DNA from: Cristatella mucedo
Taxonomy: Eukaryota; Bryozoa; Phylactolaemata; Cristatellidae
NCBI GenBank assembly: GCA_009760855.2
Contig: WPIO01000165.1
Span: 35,001 to 99,000 of the forward strand
Length of the DNA: 64,000 bases
Direction: 5' to 3'
The number at the start of each line of letters is the position of its first letter. The stretch's first letter is position 1. Under the pieces are notes generated by a model. The model was not told the origin of the DNA, did no database searches, and was given only the letters and a program-made list of their open reading frames with translations. Position numbers and translations under genes: made by a program. This document shows positions 1-10,819 of this stretch, piece by piece.

Positions 1-398
1 GTATGTAAATGCGATACGTTACTGCTCTTTGAGCAGTAAGTCAAAAGAACGCTGACCAACAATGCTTCTGAAGGATAACGCTGACCAGCCGGGTTCTTGA
101 GGACTGATTACAAAATTCATTAGTCTTTACTTCAAAATAAAAAATGAAGAATTACGAAAGTAAGTCGCGACTAGATTAAATGATCGACTTACGCATCGTC
201 GGGAATTAATCCCCGATTAATGACGGATCCAATGGAATTGATCGAATCAATCGCAATTCGGTCAACAATCCCACGAATGATCCGTTGCAGCATTGCTAGG
301 GGCCCCGAAACGGCAGTTTGTATATATGTGCACGCGTGTGTGTGGAAGCCGATATGACATCTAGTCGTCGTCCAACTTAGGATGCAGATGCACTCTCC

Positions 399-475
399 AA
401 GCAGATACACTCTACCCACGGCTGCATTCCTAAGTAGGTCGCTGTACACCCTAAGCAATGCTGACTCTGACCCAA
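399..475 (-). mobile_element. LINE-2 fragment, RT N-terminal part
   Basis: The minus strand reads LRVYSDLLRNAAVGRVYLL, which matches the segment just before the DTIDH box in the better LINE-2 copy at 58945-62460. The match ends abruptly, and the rest of the local open frame down to 189 is not recognisable. A short dead fragment. Confidence 0.7.
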
Positions 476-596
476 CTTAGGATACAGTTATTCCTCATCG
501 CGCATGGTTAAAACCGTACAAAACTAGACAAATTACATTAAAGGTCAAGACTGATCGAAGGTCAGCCCCGAGGAGATTGCAGCAGGAGAACCTGCT

Positions 597-660
597 TGCA
601 GTAGGCAATAAAAGATTGGCCTTCTGCCGGACTCAAATCCACTACTTGAGTCGGCAAGTG
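597..660 (-). mobile_element. SINE-A fragment
   Basis: Carries the reversed motif ...GGCAATAAAAGATTGGCC...GGACTCAAATCC, seen in fuller SINE-A copies (14335-14500, 19925-20095). The tRNA B-box part is still visible as ACTCAAATCC. The rest of the element is missing. Confidence 0.55.
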
Positions 661-663
661 CGA

Positions 664-775
664 GTAATAATAATAATAATAATAATATTGCACTTGATAA
701 AGCGCCCTCAGAGAACTTAATCTCTTTCTAGGCGCTTTACATTTGCTGCAAAGTGATACGCAATAGAAGTCTTAT
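664..775 (-). mobile_element. LINE-2 3' end with (AAT)n tail
   Basis: Antisense copy of the LINE-2 terminus: (AAT)n, then GATAAAGCGCCCTCAGAGAAC, then GGCGCTTTACATTTGCTGCAAAG. This is a 5'-truncated insertion in which only the terminus recognised by the reverse transcriptase remains. Confidence 0.8.
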
Positions 776-1954
776 CATATGCTCAGGGGCCGATACGCCG
801 AGCATCATTCAAGTTACTTATTATTTATGCCCGTGCATTCATGTCAAAATAAATGAAAAATGAAATATATATGAATTAATAATAATAGATGTAAATAACA
901 TATATAATAATATAATAATATATAATCGATATAAATGAATTATATATATTAAATATGTGCGCACAAGGTAGTCTATTAATCGGAATCAAAATTTGTTTAT
1001 TTTTTCATCGACGAGTACAGCATCCACAATTCTATGGAGAAGCACAACCTACTTTCGAAAAGTTCTTGCCTGAAACTTGCCTTCACGGCCTTTAACTGCC
1101 TTCACGCTTGTTCACGGCCACGCACTTACGCAAAGGCACTGCACCCGGCTTAAAAAGACGCCGAGCTAGCCAAACTTTGTGCGCTTGCGCGAGGCTTTCT
1201 ATCTCTAAGGTTATTCCGAAGGCTATTTCAGAATTTGGTGTCGCATTCCGAGCTACTGTTTCATAAATCGGCCACCGTTTTGTCACGCCGTGTCAATTTT
1301 CAAACGTCAGAGTAGTGTTTACGTTGAGCTCTAGAGGACGACTGGTATTGCTCTCCAAAAGATGAATCTTTCGCTAGCAGATGAGTCTCGCGAGATCAAG
1401 AGTTGTCACGTGACCCACCGAGAGAAAACGACTCCTAACGATTGCGACGGTCGTATAAGCACCCGTTAAGCTACGTCGTCTGTACGCGTTCAATTAGGAT
1501 ACATTGTTCAGGGGTTTCTTTTTTTTTTTATAAAGAGTGAGCTGAATAAGTGAAAACGAAAGCGCTTAATTGTCGAGCTTAGGCTCCTTAATTTAGTTAC
1601 GAGGTGTAACTGGTGTCTCTCTCGCTCTCCCTCTTCGCTCGTTGATACTGGTCGCTCGAGGTCGCTGACTCTGATGTAATATCTGACTCGCACTGAAGCA
1701 CAGTCGCCTGTCCCTTGACGCCGGCCTTACGTTGATTTGATGGCGCCGATTAGTAAAGTGCCACGCGAGCGCGGCGATCAAAGGATTATTTAGCCGTAGC
1801 TTGGCAACTGTCGCCTTGAGCTCGTATTCTGCTTTCTCCGAAACTCGAAGCCGGTTTTGAGCTGCCGACGAAAGAGTGGACATCGTGAGAGAGAAAACGT
1901 CACGTGATTGCAATACAGTGGTCCCTCGTTAATCCTGGTAAATTAGTTACAGAA
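776..1954. other. No gene seen; AT-rich then mixed DNA
   Basis: 830-960 is AT-rich with TATATA and AATAAT runs. 960-1954 has ordinary composition. The short open frames here have no recognisable domain, no splice support and no signal peptide. Confidence 0.6.
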
Positions 1955-3475
1955 TCTACCATATTAAGTGAATTTCCGTGAAGTAGGATTCTAGATTTTA
2001 ATGCTTCTTTGGGAAGAGGGGTCGTCCCCAAGTCCTTCAAATCGGCAATCGTTAGACCTATTCTTAAAAAGCCTGGATTAGACACATAGGTCCTAGCAAA
2101 CTATTGCCCAGTTTCCCTTCTACCGTTCTTATCAAAGATTCTTGAAAAAACTGTTGCTAAGCAGCTGGTTGAACATATTGAAAATAATGGAATGTCAGAA
2201 ACATTTCAATCAGGGTTCAAGAGGCAGCACTCCACTGAAACTGCTCTCCTCCGTGTTAACAGTGACATTCTACGTGGCAACGACGACGGGAATGTCACTG
2301 CCCTAGCTCTGCTAGATCTGTCTGCTGCCTTCGACACCATTGATCACGAAGTTCTGCTTGAACGATTGAGAACAACGATCGGTCTGGCAGACGAAGCACT
2401 GGCGTGGTTTAAATCGTACTCGTCTGATCGTGTTCAATCCGTCTCGTGTGGGGGTCAGGTCTCAGACACGAGAAGGGTCACCTGTGGAGTCCCTCAAGGG
2501 TCTTTACTTGGACCCTTGCTGTTCTCCATTTATACGCAACCTCTGGGGAAAGTGATTAAGGCCCATGGAATAGGATATCACTTCTCTTCGAGTGGATTAA
2601 AAGGCTTTGCCGTCCTAATAGGTGACGCTATTGTGCGGCCATCACCACTTGCTCGAAATTTAGGTGTCGTGTTCGATAGCTGCCTCAATTTCAAAAGCTT
2701 CATTCAGAAGACTGCCTCTACAGCTAGCCATCACATCCAATCCCAGTCCAAGATTAGGAGCTGTCTCCCACAGTGGCTTGTAAAAAAATTAACTAGCTCT
2801 CTAGTTCTGTCTCGGCTTGATTATTGTAATTCCCTTTTGGCTGGGCTGCCAAAGAAAGCTATTATGCCACTACAGCGGACAATGAATATGGCTGCAAGGC
2901 TAGTCTTCAAGTCCCAGCAGTTTGAGCGCGTTTCTCCTTTGCTGAAGGAGCTAGGATGGTTGCCGGTTGAGCAAAGGATACAGAGCAAAGTTCTTACGCT
3001 GACCCACAAGGCCCGCCACGGCTTGGCTCGTTCGTACCTAGCTGAACTGCTGCACCAGTTTACGCCTCATCAAGCCCTCGGGTCCCGCATGGACAATAAA
3101 TTAGCTGTTCCATTCCTCCGCTTAAAGACCGTTGGCGACAAAAGCTTTAGCTCTGCAGGTCCTAGACTGTGGAACTCGTTTCCACAATTCTTACGCAACA
3201 ACTACTCTCCAACTGCCGACTATGGCACATCCTTTTCAGCGGTCCTGAGCTGCTACTTTTATGCTACTCACTACCTCAACTGCTCTCCTGACTCAGCGAT
3301 GCTTCCCACTTTCTCTTTGTTTCGTGAGACGAAGTCTGTTGGCTACCAAATGCGTACCGAAAGCCGCTTAGGCTGTGAGTGCGCTATAGAAAACTCTCCT
3401 GCGTAACATCCACATGGTCTTAATGACTTTGTGGAGTGACAGACGGAGATAAATTACATTACATTTATTTATAAA
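1955..3475 (+). pseudogene. LINE-1 reverse transcriptase fragment lacking the YADD box
   Basis: A 5'-truncated CR1/L2-like non-LTR retrotransposon. The RT region starts near 1995 (AIVRPILKKPGLD), with a stop at the following codon run (TAG near 2086). A 404-residue frame then runs 2192-3406. Visible RT blocks are SGFKRQHSTETALLRV, LALLDLSAAFDTIDHE and CGVPQGSLLGPLLF. Right after GIGYHF the sequence jumps to SSSGLKGF, so the catalytic YADD box and about 60-70 following residues are gone, although the frame stays open through the thumb and C-terminal region (RLDYCNSLLAGLPKKA, ELGWLPVEQRI). The 3' end is GTGGAGTGACAGACGGAGAT plus ATTACATTACATT. Cannot be catalytically active. Confidence 0.9.
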
Positions 3476-3691
3476 TCAAATACTTTCGTAGTTAGAGCAT
3501 AGAGAACCTGTACAAGACCTCTAAATACGGTTTTAAGCGTTATTAGAGGATTCTGGACATGAAATAACATAGGCTTTAGCCACCATTACACTCATACTAC
3601 CCAACATGTTAGACAAAATAAGAAAAAGTAAGGCATGCTAAAAGTTAAAAATATTACAATTATTATTATTGTGCAATTAGTTGCACTGGGA

Positions 3692-3726
3692 TAGCCAATC
3701 AGTCAATAGCACGCGCTGATTGGCTA
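3692..3726. repeat. Short inverted repeat carrying CCAAT
   Basis: TAGCCAATCAG (3692-3702) and its exact reverse complement CTGATTGGCTA (3716-3726) flank a 13-base loop. Each arm contains a CCAAT or ATTGG pentamer. It lies just before a SINE-A copy. No gene start follows, so a promoter role is not shown. Confidence 0.6.
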
Positions 3727-3844
3727 GGTTTCACGACACTCAATCTTTTGGAGCAAAGTTCTTGCCACCCGCAAGGAGCGGTCGAGCGGCTGTATGCCGG
3801 CATTGAAGGATTTTCGGGGGTGCCCGAAAACGTAGGCCTGCAGT

Positions 3845-4012
3845 CTGCCGTGATGGCACACTAGATAAGGCAGTTGCTTTCACGACCTGGGGACCGAGGT
3901 CGTGGGTTCGATTCCTACGGTGGGCGATTCTTTATCGCCACTGCAAGCGGTGGTGATAGCCGTAAAGGCTCTTCTGTCGCTATACAAAAAGAGGCTGTTT
4001 AATCAGCTAGGA
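3845..4012 (+). mobile_element. SINE-A, tRNA-headed
   Basis: The head resembles a tRNA: an A-box-like TGGCACACTAGATAAGG and a B box GGTTCGATTCC at 3905-3915. The body follows, with paired ATCGCCACTGCAAGCGGTGGTGAT and CGTAAAGGCTCTTCTGTCGC, ending GAGGCTGTTTAATCAGC. At least eight relatives occur in the window, in both orientations. It would be transcribed by Pol III and moved by a LINE. Not a true tRNA gene, because no cloverleaf or anticodon stem can be closed. Confidence 0.75.
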
Positions 4013-4279
4013 TTTTTTTATTACTTGAAATAGTTTTAATTTTAGCTTTAATACAGCGGTGTATAATTGACTCAGACTGCCGAGCTCACGCTTAATCATT
4101 TTTACCACTTCGATCAACTCTTTTTTAATCTCTACTTACAAAACCACGATAATGTAAGCGAAAATGTAAGCGCGAAGCGTGGCTACGAGCGATGACTGAA
4201 TGACGCCGAGGTTTCTGAGAGGAGTACAAAGAGGCAACTGCCACGCGCGCACTGCAGCCGCATTTGAAATCTGCGGCTG

Positions 4280-4371
4280 CTGCTGCGGCGGCGGCGGCGG
4301 CGGCGACGGCGGCGGCGAAAGCGGCGGCGGCGACGGCGGCAACGGCGACGGTGGCGACGGCGGCGACGGCG

Positions 4372-4425
<54 letters not shown>
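4280..4425. repeat. (GGC)n-type trinucleotide tract
   Basis: About 145 bases of GGC/GCG with GAC and AAC interruptions. It gives poly-Gly, poly-Ala and poly-Pro frames on both strands, which I treat as artefacts. Confidence 0.9.
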
Positions 4426-4427
<2 letters not shown>

Positions 4428-4835
4428 GCTATGCAAGCTCTTCGAATACCAGCCGGAGTGCGTGGCGGTAAACGCCATGCGAATGATAGAGTAAAGTTTT
4501 CAAATAAATTACTCAAGAACCGCAAAAATGCAGCGATTTTAACTGCTAAGCTTCAAGGAACTAACACTCACACTGTCCGCAATTTCCAAATATGTCGCCG
4601 CGTTTTGACAGCTTGGCGCATTTATGTGTCCGTGTCCCCTCGGTAAGGATGTCGCAACGAGAATAAACATAACAACGCCGTCGGCAAATATGTGATCGCG
4701 AAACAGCTTCTTGCCAAAACATCGGCCGATTCTAAGCTTGTTGCTAGCAAGGCCTCTCGCGCGGGCGGCTCATCTCAGCGTTAGCTGCAGGCTGTGGCCG
4801 AATAGCGATAAGGATGGGAGCGGGTCTGGCTATCA

Positions 4836-4915
4836 GCACTTGATTGGTCAGCTCTTGATTGGTCAGCTCTTGATTGGTCAGCTCTTGATTGGTCAGCTCT
4901 CGATTGGTCACCTCT
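4836..4915. repeat. 15-bp minisatellite with inverted CCAAT boxes
   Basis: Five tandem copies of a 15-bp unit, AGCTCTTGATTGGTC. The first and last copies carry changes (GCACTTGATTGGTC, AGCTCTCGATTGGTC). Every copy contains ATTGG, the reverse of CCAAT, at exact 15-bp spacing. No open gene starts immediately downstream. Confidence 0.85.
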
Positions 4916-5454
4916 TGCTACGGTGAGTGCTTTCGTGATCTTGTCGCTCGCATAACGTTTTTGCATTTCGGTCAGCACAGGTTCAAGAAGTCATCCAATA
5001 TCGTGACAGCAAGGTAGTCGCAGACTCTAATATAAATCTCGAAATCTCGCGGCCGAGTGCAGAGCTCCGAAAAGGAATGTGTCATGAGATGTCTGACCGA
5101 AGGATGTATTTTGTATTTATATATTTATTATATTATATTCTAATATTATATTTTATACATATAAGTATATTTTACAATCTAACAACATCGCTAAGCTTAC
5201 AGCCTACTCGCTTACTTTTATCAAATCTCATTTCTCCCGCGAAGTTTTCCGCCATTCGCTGGGCCACATCGGCATCTCATCGTCAGCCTCGTAAAAAAAT
5301 CTTCGCACCTTGCGTTTCAGCCAAGGTAGCTGGATAAAACAAGATAGACGGCGAAGGTCAACACTGTGGACATTCCCACGAGCTTTCGTCTCCACACGCG
5401 CCGAGTGCCTCGTAAGGTTGCAGAAAGATTGTGAACTTGGAATTCATCAGTTCA

Positions 5455-5547
5455 CAGAACTTTGCACCACTCAGCTGGGGTCCAGTGCCGGTGTTTACGG
5501 AGAACTTTGCACCACTCAGCCAGCTGGGGTCCAGTGCCGGTATTTAG
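5455..5547. repeat. Two-copy tandem duplication, about 45 bp
   Basis: AGAACTTTGCACCACTCAGC followed by TGGGGTCCAGTGCCGGT occurs twice in direct tandem. The second copy has a 4-base insertion (CAGC). The flanking DNA has no recognisable gene. Confidence 0.8.
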
Positions 5548-5752
5548 TGGGCGAGAGCTTCATGCCTCCTAAGCTTGTGCCAAGTGGCGGCTTCCGCTTG
5601 AAAACTCTCGACCGCTTACCGCATGCTCCGCATGAGCCCCTTCCCGACCGTTCCTTTGCTGACAGCGAATCCCTGAAGTTCTTGCAGCAGCTCCAGTTCT
5701 TTCTTAATTCTCAATGAACTGGTAAACCTGCCACGCACTGCCGCCACCTTTA

Positions 5753-5974
5753 TCTTACGGTCCTCGCGTGTCGTCGTGCAGCGACGCGACGCCAACCAAT
5801 CCCGATCCGGCGACTCATCGTTCCGGTCTCCGGTTCTGGCTTCTTCAAATTGTACCGCGCTGCCGCGTCTGTGGCACAGATCTTCCTCACAATCGCTCGA
5901 TTAGAATAATCCTCGCTTTTCAATGCGAAGAGGGCACACTTCTGGTGCTCCGTGAGTATGGACAATCCGGTCAT
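5753..5974 (-). pseudogene. Tc1/mariner-type transposase, N-terminal HTH fragment
   Basis: The minus strand encodes LTEHQKCALFALKSEDYSNR, then AIVRKI, and later YNLKKPEPETGTMSRR. This is the usual Tc1/mariner layout: a first helix-turn-helix, then a basic GRP-like hook (here GTMSRRIG) leading to the second DNA-binding domain. No DDE catalytic domain follows, and no terminal inverted repeats are visible nearby. The homology call rests on pattern recognition of the HTH. Confidence 0.6.
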
Positions 5975-6109
5975 CTTCAGTTGAGCCTTACTTACCGCCG
6001 AGAGCCTCTGAATCTTAAGTGGCCTGGCCGCGTAATATCTAGAATATTGCCTGCAATTGCATCCTGGCATTCCTGTGCGATTCTCTGTAGCAGGGTGGCA
6101 ATGTTAAAT

Positions 6110-6172
6110 GCAAGGTTCCCAGAAAGAGATCGAGTTCTCTGAGTGCGCTATATCAAATTTATTATTGGTATT
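6110..6172 (+). mobile_element. LINE-2-like 3' end
   Basis: CAGAAAGAGATCGAGTTCTC then TGAGTGCGCTATATCAAATTTATTATTGG, a diverged LINE-2 terminus in sense orientation. Only the tail remains. Confidence 0.6.
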
Positions 6173-6379
6173 AATTTGTTTACCTAGACATGCTTCCCTA
6201 GTTTTTAGGAGAGGGGTAGATAAGTCCAATGGCCCCGGTTCGGGTGATTTCCAACTTCACTCCATTAAAACGTCAATAAAACGGCAGACGGTGAAGCTTA
6301 TGAGCCCTATTGTTTATAATTTGATATAAAACACATTTCACTAGTAATCCATAATTTATCTGTGCAATTAATAGGGCCG

Positions 6380-6535
<156 letters not shown>

Positions 6536-6539
6536 TAAC

Positions 6540-7034
6540 CGGCGGTGCCCTGTCCTGCCGGGGTCGAGCGTGCTACCCGGGCCTCCCGGTTCAAGAGCAG
6601 GGACCGCACGGCTTCCGAGCCGGTAATGAGGTCCGAGATGCAGAGCTGCCTCAATGCCGTTCTCTCTGAGCGAGCGTGGGATGCCGAGGTCGGCCAGGCA
6701 AGCTTTATCGTCTGGCCACCAGCTGCCGAGAGCCCCGACCGCGAAGGGCCTCTCACCGCTGCCGACCGGTAGCCAGCGGTCAGGAACGACTTAGAAATGG
6801 CTGCATACTTACCGGTCTAGTTCCGCGTCTCCACAATCAGAGCATCCCTCGCTGCTGTCGAACGGCACCGACACATCCACAATTGCTAAATCAGTTCCGT
6901 TGTCGACGACCGGATCCGGCTTGAGAGCCAGGCCACCGGCAAGCGGGAGGGGGCGGCCCGCCTGCCGGTGCAGTTGAGCCGGATGAGCTTCGATTAAGCG
7001 GCCCAGAACCAGGCGGTGTCGGGCCGTATTATAT
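6540..7034. other. GC-rich stretch, no gene recognised
   Basis: GC-rich DNA directly after the (AT)n tract. Both strands have open frames of up to 82 residues without recognisable motifs, splice structure or signal peptides. It may be a remnant of an element I do not recognise. Confidence 0.4.
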
Positions 7035-7180
7035 AATTAGATATAATTCATTTGTATATAGCGCCCCAAGAGAACTTTATCTCTATTCAGGCGCTTCACA
7101 TATGCCTCGGGGCTTAAGCCCACGACCTCAGCCATACCTTGGTCGGGGCGAGCACCTTATCCGCTGGACCAAACCAGCTC
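7035..7180 (-). mobile_element. SINE-B, tRNA head plus LINE-like tail
   Basis: In sense orientation (minus strand) it begins TGGTCCAGCGGATAAGGTGC (A-box like) and GGTCGTGGGCTTAAGCC (B-box like). It ends GCGCCTGAATAGAGATAAAG then TTCTCTTGGGGCGCTATACA. Relatives are at 18850-18988, 32239-32378, 43075-43175 and 53090-53215. Confidence 0.7.
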
Positions 7181-8809
7181 GACTCGACTGCCGCATCGGC
7201 CGGCAGTGGCTCAACAAGTGGCAAACGGTCTCTGCCTCCGTGCGGTATAGTCGGCAGCCGGTAACCGTCCCAGGGTATGCCCGACTCCTGTCAATCCCTG
7301 ACACTAATGCACATGCATCACCTGTGCCCAATAGTTACGCCACTGAAGCAGCGCAGCGTCGGGCCACTGGTGCGGGTCATAGTTCGTGTCGTCTGCTCCG
7401 ATTGATTGGGCTCCCATAGATATGCGTGCCCGTCGAGAGCAATAAAGGAGAGTCTCATTTACCGCGAACGTGCGCCCGCTCGCTGTGTCTCCGTGAGACT
7501 CCCACTAAAGCAGCCGTCGCCGGAGCCGCGTTGTCACACAGCACTGGCGGTCGCAGAGACGGGTGGCAAACGTGGGCGGACATGACGTACGCCGACGTAC
7601 AAATTTCACGTCGTTAGCGTACAGCTACCTATTCCGCAGCCACATTTGGGCCACATGTCCACGGCAGCAGAAGCAGCAGACGCCGCGTACAGCGCCTACG
7701 CAGTATATGGTAGTGTGCACGGTCATTACGTAATTGAATGGCTCCAGCTGCCCATTTCGATGAGAAATCGCCGTGTTTCGTCAGCGCTCGATGCGTTGGT
7801 TGTGCTCTTAATGTCAGATGCCGACTCCGGCCAGCGGCGGCGGAGAAGACAGCAGATGTCAGAGGCGCTTTCGTGCTTTCTCGACGACTCGTCGTCGCCT
7901 GCGTTTCCGCCTATCGTTCTTTTGCCTGTGGCTTGATGCGGCGTCCCGCGCAGGCGTCCTGCGCAGTCCTTTCCTCGAGACGTCGCCTTGGCGCGAATGC
8001 GGTTTCGTGATCGGCGTGGGCATCCTGCATGTCGACCGCATTCGAACGATTGCGACCGGTTCGCTGTGGTTGGGCCGTAAAAGCAAATTCTTCAGACTTC
8101 CTCATCCGGTTCGCAGTAACTTGATTTCTCACTGCGTTTCGAAAATCCGCCGGCGGTTGCTCGGCAACCGCGACAGCAACGACAGCAGCAGCAACCTTGG
8201 CTCAGCCAAGGTTGCTGCGCCCAGTCCCAGTCCGCAGTCTGTCTAACTGAATGTAAGGCCTGCAAGACTGGACTGGTCGAACGATGTCGTGATATTAACC
8301 TGTCAACACGTAGTGGCGACTGTACCTGCAGCGGCGCCGCGGCGGCGGCGGCGATCTGTTGGCGCAGTGCGTAGCTCTGGCTTTCTACTTCCGCTTCGCT
8401 CTAGTTTACGCTTCCAATTGCGTTATAGTTTTGAAACCGTCTCGAGAATCTTATCGGATGGGTATGAAGCTACGAGCGTTCGGTCGCGTCTTCGGCTAAA
8501 TAAAGTGACGGACGATGATCGTATGACGTATGAAAAGCCGAGGAATGATTTCGCGACGGCCGATAACTCAGAATTATCTAAATTATCTTATTATTTTCTT
8601 ATTATTATTATCTTTATTAAATAATAAATTTGTATAAAATCATTAATATAATTATTATAAATATTAATGACACACAATATTAATAATAATACCATATAAT
8701 ATTATAATATATATATATAATTTTATTAATTATCTGAATTATCTTAATTAGCTCTGCCGAGGAGGATTCGGACGATGACTCTGGAGAGCTGCATATGTCG
8801 TCGCGAGTG
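7181..8809. other. Long stretch without recognised gene
   Basis: Mixed composition, GC-rich from about 7640 to 8480, then AT-rich to 8750. The open frames (up to 142 residues) overlap each other on both strands and show no domain. A (GGC)n run sits near 8340. I see no exon I can defend. Confidence 0.45.
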
Positions 8810-8937
8810 CAAGTTCAAGCATGATTTTACTTACTATTCAATTGCATATCACTTTGCAGCAAATGTAAAGCGTCTAGAAAGAGATTAAGTTCTCTGAGGG
8901 CGCTTTATCAAGTGCAATATTATTATTCTTATTATTA
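8810..8937 (+). mobile_element. LINE-2 3' end
   Basis: TTCAAGCATGATTTTACTTA then AATTGCATATCACTTTGCAG, AAATGTAAAGCGTCTAGAAA and GAGTTC-type tail, ending (ATT)n. It is the same 3' terminus as the private insertion at 23668-23808. Confidence 0.85.
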
Positions 8938-9529
8938 AGTCCACGGCCGGATCATTTGCATCGGTCTTCTGAGTCTTTAGATATTTTTTTGATCGAGGTA
9001 CAATTCAGTTACAATTTGCTGTTGTAAAACCTGCTCGAGAAGCAAGTCTGACTCGGACGCCTCATTTCGAACTAACTGGATGAATGGTGGGTGTGAAGCC
9101 GTAATGGTCACTTCTTGCACATTACCAGCTTCAAGGAGTCGCGTTCTGGTCGGACTATTACGCTTCTAGCCAAGACGAGGATTCTCAGTCGTTCAATTAT
9201 GGATCTGTCGAACTTATGAGACAGCTTTCGGATTTCGCGATCTCGAATGGGATCTTATACAAATAGCTGGCGGTTTTTTCGAGTAGTTGCGCGGGCTGTT
9301 TGTCCGTCCGTTCGACTGATATACGCGGGTTTTTTACTTTGCCCATTTTAGAATGGTTTGGTTGAGATTAGGATGCCCGGATTCAGGGGCTGGCGTATCA
9401 CTGTCTTTTGAGGGTTGCTGAATCCTCAGGCTTTATCCTTTTTCGCTTGGAAGTTTGAGTTGCAATTGGATCCCGGTTTGACCTCTGACCTAACGTTTTG
9501 AATGGCTCTTATGCATTTATTGAAACAAT
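8938..9529. other. No gene seen
   Basis: About 590 bases of ordinary composition between two LINE-2 pieces. No open frame of note, no tRNA-like box and no simple repeat. Confidence 0.5.
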
Positions 9530-10345
9530 AATAATTATTATACTAATAAATTTGCATAGCACCCCCAGAGAACTGAATCTCTCTCAAGGAATTTTACAGC
9601 TGCTGCATTTAAAGTATTACCAATTATTAGGTGGTAACATCCGCAAGCAGCAGGTACACCAAGTAGCGAGCACAAGCGAGCAAGCAGGTGCATGCACACG
9701 AAGGACGAATCACACAGACCCACCAAATATAGTAATAAAAAGGTGCATCTTAAGCTTCTTTTTAAATGTCGTCATGTCAGGGGACGTTGTGACGTCACAC
9801 GATAGAGTTCCAGGCTTTGAGAGCATACGAACTAAAGGTACGGTCTCCAACGGTTTTGAATTAATACAAGGTATGGCTAAACGATTCGAGTCAGAACAGC
9901 GGGTTGTACGATTCTTCACTTCGTTGGGGAATAGTGCTGACAGGTAGGCTGGAGCCAGAGTATGAAGGGACCTACAAGTGAGTGACACAGCCTTGAAGTC
10001 GATGCGCTGCTTGACTGGGACTAAATGCAGGTCGGCGAGAACTGGTGTGATGTGGTAATTGCGACGCTCACAACAGACAAGCCTAGCTGCAGAGTCTTTC
10101 ACCCACTATAATAACATGATTGCACAAGCCGGTAGACGAGCAAGCAGTGAGTTACAGAAGTCAAGACGAGATGTTACAAATGCATAGACCAATTTAGATA
10201 TGGTATCACCGTCTAAACAAGCGCGAATTTTTGCTGTGTTAAGTAGCTGAAAGTAGGCAGAAGACTGTGGAGCTGACGTGGTCGTCTAATGAAAGGTCAG
10301 TTTGGAACAGGACACTTTGATTACGTGCAGATTCAACAGGATCCC
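9530..10345 (-). mobile_element. LINE-2 fragment: RT C-terminus and 3' region
   Basis: The minus strand encodes [40 protein letters not shown] and FKKKLKMHLFITIFGGS, the conserved C-terminal part of the LINE-2 polyprotein. The 3' UTR and a degraded tail follow toward 9530. Upstream similarity continues to about 10345 ([11 protein letters not shown]-type region) with frame breaks. Confidence 0.85.
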
Positions 10346-10819
10346 GTCTTCATCCGTGCAAGATTAGGGTTTGATTTAAGCCGTTTCGAGTGATTCTTGT
10401 AGGTTTGGTATATATTATAGCAAACTTGCTTACTCGGGCTAGGGCTATTTCGTTATGGTCGAAACTAGGAACCTATAGTTCACGGTTTAGAAACACATTC
10501 CACTCTACTTCGTCTCCAACACGGAAACTACGTGATGTATACAGTTGACACAAGTTTGGAGCCGCGATATGGGCTCCCAGAATTTCCCCTATATAAGTCT
10601 CGTTGGATCCTTGCACCATCGAAACTGCAATCATGCGTGAGATACAAGAATTTGCTTTGTTGGTGCACATCAGATCAGGCAGAGACATTATGGTTATTGT
10701 CCCTCTTGGGTCAGTTTGATGGCAATACTTTACAGTCATCTCGCTCTCAGATCGTTGACAGGGGATGTTGGTCCAGAGGTAAGTTCTCCGTCGGCTCAGA
10801 TTAGGCTTAGAGGACACGT

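Noticed and set aside
3845-3925. Possible tRNA gene
   Set aside because: A and B boxes are present, but no cloverleaf can be closed, and the same head recurs attached to a SINE body.
4125-4646. Poly-Gly, poly-Ala and poly-Pro frames
   Set aside because: Produced by the (GGC)n run on both strands. No splice sites, signal peptide or conserved flank make one of them preferable.
4836-4915. Regular repeats that might suggest a CRISPR array
   Set aside because: Direct 15-bp tandem units without spacers, in a eukaryotic genome. It is a minisatellite.
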